DNA of 64,000 nt. It comes from CAZYJR01 sp964647905 (lineage in GTDB: Bacteria; Desulfobacterota; DSM-4660; Desulfatiglandales; HGW-15). The notes under the pieces are model-generated. The model was given only the letters and a program-made list of their open reading frames with translations, was not told where the DNA came from and did no database searches. The number at the start of each line of letters is the position of its first letter. Position 1 is the first letter of the stretch. A program made the translations under genes and the position numbers. Shown piece by piece: positions 18,001-26,474 of the stretch. The DNA is taken from positions 1-64,000 of the forward strand of contig CAZYJR010000015.1 in the NCBI GenBank assembly GCA_964647905.1, read 5' to 3'.

Positions 18001-18061
18001 ACATAATTCTACAGGAGAAACCCCCCGCATCCTAAGCCGTATAGCCGTTAGAGAAAATTTC

Positions 18062-19870
18062 ATGGGAAAGCCGGTCCTTTTCTTCCTGTTATCCGCTCTG
18101 ATCGCTCCAGGCGCCCTGAATGCCGGAGCCGCCTGGATGATCGATGAGACGGCTTTTCACATGTCGGCCCACGGCCAGCTCGGGTGCACGGACTGCCACT
18201 ACGGAATCGAGTTCCCGGAGAAGCACCCGGATCCGGGAGACGTAGACAAGCGCCTGGTCCAATTCTTCGAGCCGGACCACTGCCTGATGTGCCACCCCGA
18301 GGTCCAAGACGACTTGGATCAGGGAATTCACGGGTCCAGGGCGGTTGGGAAGATAGAGAGATACGAGACATGCATTCAATGCCATAGACCCCACAGCCAG
18401 AAGCGCCTTAGTGAGAATCGCATCGGTGAATTCGACCCCCAAAGGCCCCGGAGGGAGCAATGCGGGGCTTGTCATGAAGAGAGATCCGCCCTTCCCCCGG
18501 TCTCAGCCGAGGACGAAACCTGCATGCCCTGCCATAGGCTGGTGGATCAGGAGGTGCTCGAGGGCCGTGAGCGGATCGGCCGAGTTTGCCTCCACTGTCA
18601 TGCGCCGGACCGGGCGAGGCCTGGCACCGAGGCGTGGGCCTCGGTGCCTCAATTGGACCGTGAAGGTTACGATAGGGCGACACATGGGCGAACGGCCTGC
18701 ACGGTCTGTCATCTCGGATCCGCCCGCTACGGGCACCATGAGCAGAGTGCCCGCAGCTGCTTGGAGTGCCACCCCCCTCATGACGAAAAGACCATCCATG
18801 ACGCGCACATCCCGGTCACCTGCGAGGCCTGCCACTTCAAAGGGATCCGGCCGGCAAGAGACCCAGAGACCGGCGCGGTCGTGTGGGCAGGGCCGGATGA
18901 CCACAAGAAGGAGCCTTTGAACATCCATGAGATGACCATCCAAGACAAGGAGGCGTCTTGCAGGCGATGTCATGTCCCTGAAAATCAGGTGGGCGCGGCG
19001 GCCATGGTCCCGCCGCCTAAGAGCATAATCTGTATGCCCTGCCACACGGCCACGCTTTCCGCAGGGGACACGACCACCCTGGTCGCGCTGGGACTTTTTT
19101 CCATCGGAGTCTTTCTCGCAGTGGCGGTCTGGCTCAGCGGCTCCCATCCGGGCAGAGAAGACCGGGGGCCCGCAGGGAAACTCTCAGGCCTGCTGAGGGG
19201 CGCCCTCAACATCCTGTTTTCACGCAAGATATCAATCGTGCTAAGGACCCTGCTATGGGACGTGCTCCTGCAGAGGAGGCTCTTCCTGCAGTCCGACTCC
19301 AGATGGCTGATTCACAGCCTGATCTTCCTCCCCATTGTGTTCAGGTTCACCTGGGGGCTGATCACGCTCTGCCTTTCCCTCTGGGTGCCGGAATGGGCCT
19401 TGACCCGGGCCATGCTGGACAAGAACCATTCGGCCAGCGCCTTCCTATTCGACGCCAGCGGAGTTATGGTCCTCCTGGGTGCCGGAGCGGCCTGGCTCCG
19501 AGGTGTGAGGAGCGGGCCGGAAAAGCCAGGGAATCTGCCCGGGCAGGACCGCCTTGCCGTCGGTCTATTGGCCGGAATCGTCATTCTGGGATTCACGGTG
19601 GAAGGAATGAGAATCGCCATGACAGGCAGGCCGGCGGGTTCGTGGAATGCATTCATAGGATATGCGATCAGCGGGCTTTTTCCGGATTCGGTGAACCTCA
19701 CCGGGACCTACGGGTATCTCTGGTACGCCCATGCGATTCTGACCGGGGCGTTTGTGGCTTATCTGCCTTTCAGCCGGATGTTTCACATCCTCATAGCCCC
19801 GGTAGTCCTTGTAATGAACGCCGTGTCCGGCGGGGAAGGGCCGGGGAGGAGCCAGCCGCCAGACACTTAA
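18062..19870 (+). CDS. Eleven-heme cytochrome c fused to a NarI-like membrane domain
   Basis: Exported electron-transfer protein of 602 aa. After a signal peptide (residues 1-23) there are eleven CxxCH heme c sites, starting at residues 42, 74, 104, 134, 154, 176, 213, 233, 254, 300 and 324. A transmembrane helix at about 337-358 then leads to a cytoplasm-facing stretch and four or five more helices (416-440, 461-479, 498-515, 553-588). H418, H557 and H575 in these helices resemble the heme b ligands of the NarI/HmcE/DsrM family. The protein could pass electrons between the quinone pool and the periplasmic hemes. Its stop overlaps the next gene's region (TAATG), and a GlcD flavoprotein and CCG Fe-S proteins follow, so it may be the membrane exit or entry point for that module. 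Confidence 0.88.
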   Translation: MGKPVLFFLLSALIAPGALNAGAAWMIDETAFHMSAHGQLGCTDCHYGIEFPEKHPDPGDVDKRLVQFFEPDHCLMCHPEVQDDLDQGIHGSRAVGKIERYETCIQCHRPHSQKRLSENRIGEFDPQRPRREQCGACHEERSALPPVSAEDETCMPCHRLVDQEVLEGRERIGRVCLHCHAPDRARPGTEAWASVPQLDREGYDRATHGRTACTVCHLGSARYGHHEQSARSCLECHPPHDEKTIHDAHIPVTCEACHFKGIRPARDPETGAVVWAGPDDHKKEPLNIHEMTIQDKEASCRRCHVPENQVGAAAMVPPPKSIICMPCHTATLSAGDTTTLVALGLFSIGVFLAVAVWLSGSHPGREDRGPAGKLSGLLRGALNILFSRKISIVLRTLLWDVLLQRRLFLQSDSRWLIHSLIFLPIVFRFTWGLITLCLSLWVPEWALTRAMLDKNHSASAFLFDASGVMVLLGAGAAWLRGVRSGPEKPGNLPGQDRLAVGLLAGIVILGFTVEGMRIAMTGRPAGSWNAFIGYAISGLFPDSVNLTGTYGYLWYAHAILTGAFVAYLPFSRMFHILIAPVVLVMNAVSGGEGPGRSQPPDT

Positions 19871-19884
19871 TGCACGAGGTCAAC

Positions 19885-21264
19885 ATGGACAATGCAGTCA
19901 AACAAGCCCTTGTCGAGATTGCAGGCGAGTCCAATGTGACGGACAGCCTGATCGATCTGGTCTCCTACTCCTATGACGCCTCGGAGCACAGTCACCGGCC
20001 TTTTTGTGCGTGCTGGCCCCAGTCCGCTGAACAGGTCTCCGAGGTGATGAGAGTGGCCAACCGGGAAAAGATCCCGGTCATCCCCAGGGGGGCCGGGACC
20101 GGTCTCTCCGGCATGGCGGTACCTGCCCGGGGGGGAATCGTCTTGGACATGAGTCGGATGAACAAGATCCTAAGGATCAGCATCGAGGACCGCCTGGCCG
20201 TTGTTCAGCCAGGGGTGGTCTATACCCACCTGGAAAAGGCCCTGGAGCCCCATGGTTACTTCTTCCCGCCTGATCCCGCCAGCGGCAATGTATCCACCCT
20301 GGGGGGCAATGTGGCCACCAATGCGGGCGGGGTCAGAGGGGCCAAGTACGGGACCACCAGAGATTACGTCCTTGGCCTCCAGGTGGTGCTGCCCGACGGT
20401 CGAATCATGAGGACCGGCTCCCGGGCCATGAAGAGCGTCTCAGGCTACGACCTGACCCGGCTGTTCGTGGGCTCCGAAGGGACATTGGGGACGGTGACCG
20501 AGATCACCCTCAAGATCAATCCCAAGCCTCCCAGGACCAGCACCGCAACGGCGACATTCGAGGACCTGGAAGACGCGGGCCGGGCGGTGAGCGAGATCAT
20601 GAGGTGCGGGATCATCCCAAGTGTACTCGAGATCCTAGGGAGGCACACCCTGAAGGCGATCAACCAGAACACCGACTTGAACCTCCCGGAGGTGGATGCG
20701 ATGCTTCTGGCGGAAACAGACGGATTTACCGAGGAGGAAACCCGGTACCAAATCGAAAAGGTGGTGGAGGTCTTCAATGCCAATAATCCCCGGAAAGTGA
20801 AAAGGGCGGGCGGCCCTGAAGAGGCCGTAGAGCTCTGGAAGGCGAGGAAGTCGGCCTATGCGGTCCTGGCCAGGATCAAGACCCATTTCGTGCTGGAGGA
20901 CGTGACCGTTCCCATGGGCAAGGTGGCGGATCTACTAAGGGGGATTGAGAGGATCTCCAAAAGGCACGACATCCAGATAGCCACCTTCGGGCATGCAGGA
21001 GACGGGAATCTTCATCCTCAGATCCTGTATGACGGGTATGATCCGGACCAGGTCGGGCGTATGGAAGCCGCGAGCGCCGATCTCTTCAGGCTGGCAGTTG
21101 AACTGGGAGGCACCCTGACCGGAGAGCACGGCATAGGCCTTTCCAAGGCCCCGTACATGGGCCTGGAACACGATCCGGTCGCCATGGGTGTGATGCGCGG
21201 AATCAAGAAGCTGCTGGACCCTGAAAACATCCTCAATCCCGGCAAGATGGCCCTGGAGCCTTAG
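19885..21264 (+). CDS. FAD-linked oxidase, GlcD / D-lactate dehydrogenase type
   Basis: Flavoprotein of 459 aa in the VAO/PCMH fold that oxidises 2-hydroxyacids such as glycolate or D-lactate. The FAD-binding part has IPRGAGTGLSGMAVP near residue 60 and GSEGTLGTVTE near 195. The C-terminal domain has GHAGDGNLHP and LTGEHGIG, which carry the metal-binding His and active-site residues of the family. GAGGT sits 4 nt before the ATG at 19885; an ATG at 19870 overlapping the cytochrome stop (TAATG) is an alternative. The next gene encodes a CCG-type Fe-S partner. The substrate is inferred only from family and from the LarA-type racemase upstream. Confidence 0.93.
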   Translation: MDNAVKQALVEIAGESNVTDSLIDLVSYSYDASEHSHRPFCACWPQSAEQVSEVMRVANREKIPVIPRGAGTGLSGMAVPARGGIVLDMSRMNKILRISIEDRLAVVQPGVVYTHLEKALEPHGYFFPPDPASGNVSTLGGNVATNAGGVRGAKYGTTRDYVLGLQVVLPDGRIMRTGSRAMKSVSGYDLTRLFVGSEGTLGTVTEITLKINPKPPRTSTATATFEDLEDAGRAVSEIMRCGIIPSVLEILGRHTLKAINQNTDLNLPEVDAMLLAETDGFTEEETRYQIEKVVEVFNANNPRKVKRAGGPEEAVELWKARKSAYAVLARIKTHFVLEDVTVPMGKVADLLRGIERISKRHDIQIATFGHAGDGNLHPQILYDGYDPDQVGRMEAASADLFRLAVELGGTLTGEHGIGLSKAPYMGLEHDPVAMGVMRGIKKLLDPENILNPGKMALEP

Positions 21265-21336
21265 CCCGCCACAACCCTGAGGGCGGAGGGCCGCTCTTGC
21301 CTTGCAGCCGAAAGGGCCGGGAGGGGCTTGAGAGAC

Positions 21337-22434
21337 ATGGAAGCCGAATACGAGTTTGAAAGAAAATACCGGGACAATGTCCTCCAGTGCTCCAGGTGCG
21401 GATTTTGCCAGGCCGTGTGCCCTGTCTACGGAATCACGCTGCGGCCGGCCCTGAATGCGCGCGGCAAGATGCTCCTGCTGAAGGAGGTAATGGAGGGGAA
21501 GATAGAACTCAGCGGCGAGCTGGTGGACACCCTGTTTCAGTGCACCACCTGCGCCAACTGCTTTGAAAACTGCCCCTCGGGAGTGGAAGTCCCCGAGATA
21601 ATCAAGCTGGCCAGGAAGGATATGGTAAACATGGGATGTCCCCATCCCGCCCTCGGAGGGATGAATGAGGTCCTCCAAAAACACACCAACATATATGCCG
21701 AGGACGAGCCCGAGGACTTTGAGAGGGAGAGGAACAAGAAGGCGGAGGTGGTCTTCTTCATCGGTTGCGTGGGGTCCTACCGGGAAGACGAATCCACCAT
21801 GGCCGCCCTTGATCTCCTGGACCGCCTGGAGGTGGACTACACGATTATCGACGAGGCCTGCTGCACAGGTGTGCTGGAAGACGTGGGATACCGGCTCAAC
21901 CCGGACTCGGCCCGAAGGAACATCGACGGGATCATGGCAACAGGAGCCCGAACCCTGGTGACCGGCTGCCCTTACTGCTACCGGACCTTCCGAAACCGGC
22001 CCGAGTACAGCCCCCTCCTGGAGTCCGGAATGGAGATCCTTCATCTCATCCGGTTCCTGTTTAATTTCGATTTTCCTGTGACCACGGACAAGCGCGTGAC
22101 CTACCACGACCCGTGTGACCTGGGCAGGCATTGCGGGATCTATGAGGAGCCGAGAGAGATCATAAGGAAGATCGCACCTGATTTCGTCGAGATGCCCAGC
22201 AACCGAGCCGGTGCTCTTTGCTGCGGCGCCGGAGGCGGAGTCAGGGGGGCGTTTCCCCGCAACTCCATTGAGATGGCCAGGAGGCGTTTGACCGAAGCCG
22301 AGGAAATCGGTGCGGATATAGTGCTGACCGAGTGCAACTCTTGTGTGCATAACTTGTCCAATGCAAAGCTCAGAAAGCAGAAGTTCAACATATATAGTAT
22401 ATCTCACTTCATAAACGAGCTGATGGACCAATAG
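21337..22434 (+). CDS. CCG-domain Fe-S oxidoreductase (GlcF/GlpC/HdrD type)
   Basis: Electron-transfer protein of 365 aa. Two ferredoxin Cys groups open the protein: CSRCGFCQAVCP (C18, C21, C24, C28) and CTTCANCFENCP. Two cysteine-rich CCG domains follow; the second is canonical (DPCDLGR, LCCGAGGG, CNSC) while the first has ACCTGV, with Thr in place of the Gly of CCG. Such proteins accept electrons from GlcD-type flavoproteins; in HdrB/HdrD the second-type domain binds a noncubane cluster that cleaves disulfides. GGGAGGGG lies upstream of the ATG at 21337. It sits 72 nt after the GlcD gene and before the lipoyl-protein gene. Confidence 0.92.
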   Translation: MEAEYEFERKYRDNVLQCSRCGFCQAVCPVYGITLRPALNARGKMLLLKEVMEGKIELSGELVDTLFQCTTCANCFENCPSGVEVPEIIKLARKDMVNMGCPHPALGGMNEVLQKHTNIYAEDEPEDFERERNKKAEVVFFIGCVGSYREDESTMAALDLLDRLEVDYTIIDEACCTGVLEDVGYRLNPDSARRNIDGIMATGARTLVTGCPYCYRTFRNRPEYSPLLESGMEILHLIRFLFNFDFPVTTDKRVTYHDPCDLGRHCGIYEEPREIIRKIAPDFVEMPSNRAGALCCGAGGGVRGAFPRNSIEMARRRLTEAEEIGADIVLTECNSCVHNLSNAKLRKQKFNIYSISHFINELMDQ

Positions 22435-22504
22435 CAGTTTCTGTATAAATATAGTGCACGTACTGTATTTTGTTCAATATTTGCACACTTAGGAGGATGC
22501 ATTG

Positions 22505-22930
22505 ATGGAAATTCAAAACTACTTGATGCCCGAGGATTTGTATTACGAAGAAAACCACTTCTGGATTAGAGATGAAGGTGATTTGTTGGTCATGGGCATG
22601 GACGACTTCGCTCAGAAGATGGCCGGAGAAATCGTATTCGTCCAGCTCCCGGATGAAGGCAAGAAGCTGAAGGCCGGGAAGAAGTTCGCCAAGGTGGAGT
22701 CAGGCAAATGGCTGGGCAAGGTCTTCGCACCGGTAAGCGGGGTCCTGGCGGCGGTAAACGAGGAGCTGGAAACCAACCCCGGGCTGATCAACGAGGATTG
22801 TTACGGCAGGGGCTGGATCTACAAGATAACACCGGAGGACAAAGACGAACTGGAAAACCTGATCCACGGGCCCGAGGCCGTGGAGCGGTGGTTGTCGGCC
22901 GAAATCGAGAAGTACGCGGACCAGGGATGA
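22505..22930 (+). CDS. GcvH-like lipoyl-carrier protein
   Basis: Lipoyl-domain protein of 141 aa resembling glycine-cleavage H protein. AKVESGKWLGKVFAPVSG places the lipoylated Lys at residue 68, and the flanking strands (AGEIVFVQLP, LETNPGLINEDCYGRGW) match the H-protein hammerhead fold. AGGAGG is 8 nt upstream of the ATG at 22505. No glycine cleavage genes (P, T or L proteins) are in the window. Instead it lies between two CCG Fe-S oxidoreductase genes and is followed by a lipoate ligase, which suggests a redox carrier role like that of LbpA in sulfur-oxidising Hdr-like systems. The AT-rich 70-nt gap before it contains TATAAAT and may hold its own promoter. Confidence 0.88.
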   Translation: MEIQNYLMPEDLYYEENHFWIRDEGDLLVMGMDDFAQKMAGEIVFVQLPDEGKKLKAGKKFAKVESGKWLGKVFAPVSGVLAAVNEELETNPGLINEDCYGRGWIYKITPEDKDELENLIHGPEAVERWLSAEIEKYADQG

Positions 22931-22933
22931 CCG

Positions 22934-24121
22934 ATGGGCAACCAGGACTACAGCGTCAAACAGCTGCTCCAGCTCGAGGCCTGCACGCGCTGCCTGATTT
23001 GCGCCGAAGTCTGCCCGGCGGTCATGGCCTCCTCGGACGGGCGGCTCTCGGCGGTCCACCGGATCGAGGGGCTGAAGGAGATCGTTCGAGACCGAACAGA
23101 CCTCTGGAGAAGGGTCCTCAGGCGGATGGAACCCGCGAAGGAACGGCTTGACGGATTCAGCGAGACGGTCTTCAGGTGCACCCTTTGCGGCAACTGCCGG
23201 GAGGCCTGCCCGGTGGGGATAGATCTACGAGGACTTTGGATCTCTCTGCGCCGGGATCTGGTGGGGGCCGGATCCTACCCCAAGAAGATCGACATGATCC
23301 GGGAGAACCTCGAGGGGAGCCGAAACGTATTCGGCGAGGATCAAGAGGAGCGGGCCGAATGGGTGGATGACGTGCGGGATCCGCCGGATCACGGGTATAT
23401 CCGTGATCGGGCCGAGGTGGTATACTTTACGGGGTGCGTGGCCGCCTATTTTCCCATGGCCCAGAAGATCCCCACGGCCCTGACTGAGATCCTTGAGGCG
23501 GGGGGAGTGGAGTTCACCCTGCTGGGCGAAGACGAGTGGTGCTGCGGCTTTCCGCTCCTGGGGGCGGGATTGAAAGACACGTTCCGAGAGCTGAGAGACC
23601 ACAATATCGAGGCGGTCAAGAGGAAAGGGGCCCGAGAAGTGGTTTTCGCCTGTCCATCCTGCTACCAGATGTGGAGGGAACACTACCCGCGCGGCGTCGG
23701 CATCAGCCACGCGACGCAATTCCTCCTGAAGCTGGTCAGGGAGCAAAGGCTCCGATTGAAGGACGTGGACCTGACCGTGGCCTACCATGATCCCTGCGAT
23801 CTCGGTCGGGGTGCGCGGGTCTTTGATGAACCCAGGGCTCTCCTACGCTCCATCCCGGGACTCAAGATGGTGGAGCCCCCCCGCAACCGCGAAGAGTCCA
23901 GGTGCTGCGGGGGTGGCGGCAACCTGGAGATGATGGATGCGGAGCTATCGGCGGAGATCGCAAGGCAAAGGATCGAGGAGATCGTCAGCACAGGGGCCGG
24001 AGCAGTGGTCACATCCTGCCAGCAATGCGTCCGCACCTTGACCACTTATGTGAGGCGAAACAAGGTCCCCATAGAGGTCATGGACATCACACAGCTGGTG
24101 GATAGGGCACTGGAGAAGTAA
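22934..24121 (+). CDS. CCG-domain Fe-S oxidoreductase (HdrD/GlcF type)
   Basis: Electron-transfer protein of 395 aa, starting 3 nt after the lipoyl-protein stop. It has two ferredoxin Cys groups (CTRCLICAEVCP, CTLCGNCREACP) and two complete CCG domains: GCVAAYF/EWCCGF/CPSC and DPCDLGR/RCCGGGG/CQQC. Both CCG domains are intact, so it could bind one or two noncubane clusters of the HdrB kind, which reduce or oxidise disulfides. This makes it a plausible partner of the adjacent lipoyl protein. It is a close paralogue of the protein at 31056-32207, with long matching stretches across the CCG domains. Confidence 0.92.
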   Translation: MGNQDYSVKQLLQLEACTRCLICAEVCPAVMASSDGRLSAVHRIEGLKEIVRDRTDLWRRVLRRMEPAKERLDGFSETVFRCTLCGNCREACPVGIDLRGLWISLRRDLVGAGSYPKKIDMIRENLEGSRNVFGEDQEERAEWVDDVRDPPDHGYIRDRAEVVYFTGCVAAYFPMAQKIPTALTEILEAGGVEFTLLGEDEWCCGFPLLGAGLKDTFRELRDHNIEAVKRKGAREVVFACPSCYQMWREHYPRGVGISHATQFLLKLVREQRLRLKDVDLTVAYHDPCDLGRGARVFDEPRALLRSIPGLKMVEPPRNREESRCCGGGGNLEMMDAELSAEIARQRIEEIVSTGAGAVVTSCQQCVRTLTTYVRRNKVPIEVMDITQLVDRALEK

Positions 24122-24189
24122 GATCGGAGCCAGGTCGAACCGCTCGGCCGTATAGCGCATGCAGGCGAGGAGGATTTGAGAGGCGCGAT

Positions 24190-25239
24190 ATGCAGCTCTA
24201 TAATCTGGGCAAAATACCCTGGCACGAATCACAGTTGATATACCACGCACTTGCGGAGAGAGGGGAGGAGGCCTTGTCCCTGGTCTCCCCGGCCTCGCCG
24301 TATGTGTGCATCGGCTATCACCAGGATGTGGAGCAGGAGGTGGACCTGGAGTTCTGCCGGTCCCGCCGCATCCCGGTCTTCAGGCGCGACCTCGGGGGCG
24401 GGGCCGTTTATCTGGACGGCAACCAACTCTTTTTTCAGGTGATCCTTGACAGGGCCAATCCTGCTGTGCCTAAGGATAAGGAGGCGTTTTACCGTAAGTT
24501 CCTGGACCCGGTCATCCAGGTATACCGGCAGATCGGCATACCGGCCGCCTACAAACCGATCAACGACGTACTGGCGGGCGCCCGTAAGATCTCCGGGACC
24601 GGGGTGGGGGAGATCGGTGAGTGCATAGTGTTTGTGGGAAATCTGATCGTGGATTTCGATTACGATACCATGGTCCGGGTCCTCAATGTCCCGGATGAGA
24701 AGTTCCGGGACAAGGTGCACAAGACCCTGATGGAGAACCTCACGACCATCCGCCGGGAGTTGGGAGACGTGGAGGCGGACGCATGGCGGGAGGAGGACCT
24801 GAACGCCCTGATGGCCGAGGCATTCTCAGGATTACTCGGACCCATGGAGCCGGCCCGGAAGGATCAGGCCTTTCAATCGACCATGGAGGCGGTGGGTAAA
24901 CGGCTGATGACCGACGAGTGGCTCTTCCGCAAGGGAAGGCGGGCTCTCGGCCGGGACGTGAAGATTCGTTCCGGCGTCAATGTAGTTCAGCGGACGTACA
25001 AGGCAGCGGGCGGGCTGATAAAGGCCGCCTATGAACTCATGGACGGTGCTTTTTCAGGGGTGTCTCTGTCAGGAGATTTTTTCTGCTATCCTGACGCAGC
25101 GGTAGGACGGCTGGAGGCTATGCTGGAAGGGAGGCAGGTTGAAGAGGCCCGCGCCGTGCTCGGGATGTTTTATGAAGATGGAGAGTTGGAGACTCCGGGG
25201 ATCGAGCCTGAGGACTGGTTGCGGGTCTTGTCCCCCTGA
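24190..25239 (+). CDS. lplA: Lipoate-protein ligase (LplA family, with C-terminal domain)
   Basis: Ligase of 349 aa that attaches lipoate to a lipoyl domain using ATP. RRDLGGGAVYLD at residues 65-76 is the conserved RRxxGGGxV motif and K133 in ARKISGTG is the lipoyl-AMP-binding lysine. Residues 250-345 form the accessory C-terminal domain (SGVNVVQRTYKAAGGLI, then FSGDFF-like SLSGDFFCYP), so it is the long, potentially self-sufficient form. GAGAGG lies 7 nt before the ATG at 24190. It is 68 nt after the second CCG Fe-S gene in the operon of the GcvH-like protein, which is very likely its target. Confidence 0.93.
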   Translation: MQLYNLGKIPWHESQLIYHALAERGEEALSLVSPASPYVCIGYHQDVEQEVDLEFCRSRRIPVFRRDLGGGAVYLDGNQLFFQVILDRANPAVPKDKEAFYRKFLDPVIQVYRQIGIPAAYKPINDVLAGARKISGTGVGEIGECIVFVGNLIVDFDYDTMVRVLNVPDEKFRDKVHKTLMENLTTIRRELGDVEADAWREEDLNALMAEAFSGLLGPMEPARKDQAFQSTMEAVGKRLMTDEWLFRKGRRALGRDVKIRSGVNVVQRTYKAAGGLIKAAYELMDGAFSGVSLSGDFFCYPDAAVGRLEAMLEGRQVEEARAVLGMFYEDGELETPGIEPEDWLRVLSP

Positions 25240-25278
25240 GGCGGCCCCACTCGCAGTATTTCAAAGAAGGAGGAGAAA

Positions 25279-26466
25279 ATGGGACCGAATGCCAAAGATT
25301 TTCGAGATATTGATCCGGGCCGGCGGATCCTGATGGGCCCCGGGCCCAGCGACGTACCGGAGCGGGTGCTCCAGGCGATGGCCGCCCCGTGCATCGGCCA
25401 TCTCGATCCCTACTTCCTTTCCATGATGAACGAGACCCAGGTGTTGCTGAGATATCTCTTTCAGACCGAGAACGCCTTTACCATCCCTGTTTCAGGCACA
25501 GGAAGCGCCGGAATGGAGACATGCCTTGTAAACATGATAGAACCCGGCGACGAGGTGGTGGTTTGTGTGAACGGGGTCTTCGGGACCAGGATGGCCGACA
25601 TCGTAACAAGGGCCGGCGGAAAGCTCATCAGGGTGGACGCACCCTGGGGCAGGAGCATTGACCCCGAGGATGTCAGGAAGGCGGTCAAAGGGGGCCGGCC
25701 CAAGCTCATTGCCGTGGTCCATGCAGAGACATCCACCGGGGTATGCCAGCCGCTGGAGGACCTCTCTCTAATCGCCCGGGAGGCCGGGGCCCTCTTCCTG
25801 GTGGACATGGTGACTTCTCTCGGCGGCATGGACATCGGCCTGGACAGACACAAGATCGATGTCGCCTACAGCGGGACCCAGAAATGCATTTCCTGCCCCC
25901 CCGGGCTCTCCCCGGTATCCTTCAACGACAGGGCCCTGGAGGTCCTCGAGAACAGGAAGACCCCGGCGGCAAGCTGGTACCTGGACATGAGCCTGGTAGG
26001 GAGCTACTGGGGAGCAGAGCGGAAGTATCACCATACCGCCCCGATCAATATGCTCTTCGGCCTGCGGGAGGCGCTGAGAATCATTGCGGAGGAAGGGCTT
26101 GAGGCTCGCTTCGCCAGGCACCGGCTCAACCACCGGGCACTTGTGGCCGGAATCGAGGCCATGGGGCTTTCAATGCTGGTGCCGGAATCGGAGCGACTGC
26201 CCATGCTCAATGCGGTCCGGATCCCGGATGGAGCGAATGACCTCAAAGTCAGGCAAGCGCTTATGCAGGACTACAGCATCGAGATAGGCGCAGGGCTCGG
26301 CGATTTGGCCGGAAAGATCTGGCGTATAGGTCTAATGGGGTATTCATCGAACCGGAGGAATGTCACCCTTGTCCTAGCTGCACTGGAGACGATCCTTAAG
26401 GGACAGGGAGTCTCAATCAATCCAGGAGCCCTTGAAGCTGCATCCGAGGTGTACAAACAGGGTTGA
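25279..26466 (+). CDS. Class V aminotransferase (alanine-glyoxylate / serine-pyruvate type)
   Basis: PLP enzyme of 395 aa. MGPGPSDVPERVLQAM at residues 19-34 is the N-terminal signature of alanine-glyoxylate and serine-pyruvate aminotransferases. SGTGSAGME forms the phosphate-binding region, and K202 in SGTQKCISCPPG is the PLP lysine. AGGAGGAG lies 3-4 nt before the ATG. It follows the lipoate ligase by 39 nt and probably ends the operon. If the upstream GlcD oxidises glycolate, this enzyme could transaminate glyoxylate to glycine; other 2-oxoacids are possible. The stop is only 8 nt from the stop of the convergent DUF362 gene. Confidence 0.92.
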   Translation: MGPNAKDFRDIDPGRRILMGPGPSDVPERVLQAMAAPCIGHLDPYFLSMMNETQVLLRYLFQTENAFTIPVSGTGSAGMETCLVNMIEPGDEVVVCVNGVFGTRMADIVTRAGGKLIRVDAPWGRSIDPEDVRKAVKGGRPKLIAVVHAETSTGVCQPLEDLSLIAREAGALFLVDMVTSLGGMDIGLDRHKIDVAYSGTQKCISCPPGLSPVSFNDRALEVLENRKTPAASWYLDMSLVGSYWGAERKYHHTAPINMLFGLREALRIIAEEGLEARFARHRLNHRALVAGIEAMGLSMLVPESERLPMLNAVRIPDGANDLKVRQALMQDYSIEIGAGLGDLAGKIWRIGLMGYSSNRRNVTLVLAALETILKGQGVSINPGALEAASEVYKQG

Positions 26467-26474
26467 TTCTCTGA

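Noticed and set aside
19255..19884. Frame of the GlcD-type gene extended 5' into the cytochrome gene
   Set aside because: It is the shadow frame of the cytochrome; homology begins at MDNAVKQ.
22505..22930. GcvH-like gene as part of a glycine cleavage operon
   Set aside because: No P, T or L protein genes are nearby; neighbours are CCG Fe-S proteins and a lipoate ligase. A role with an unlinked glycine cleavage system cannot be fully excluded.
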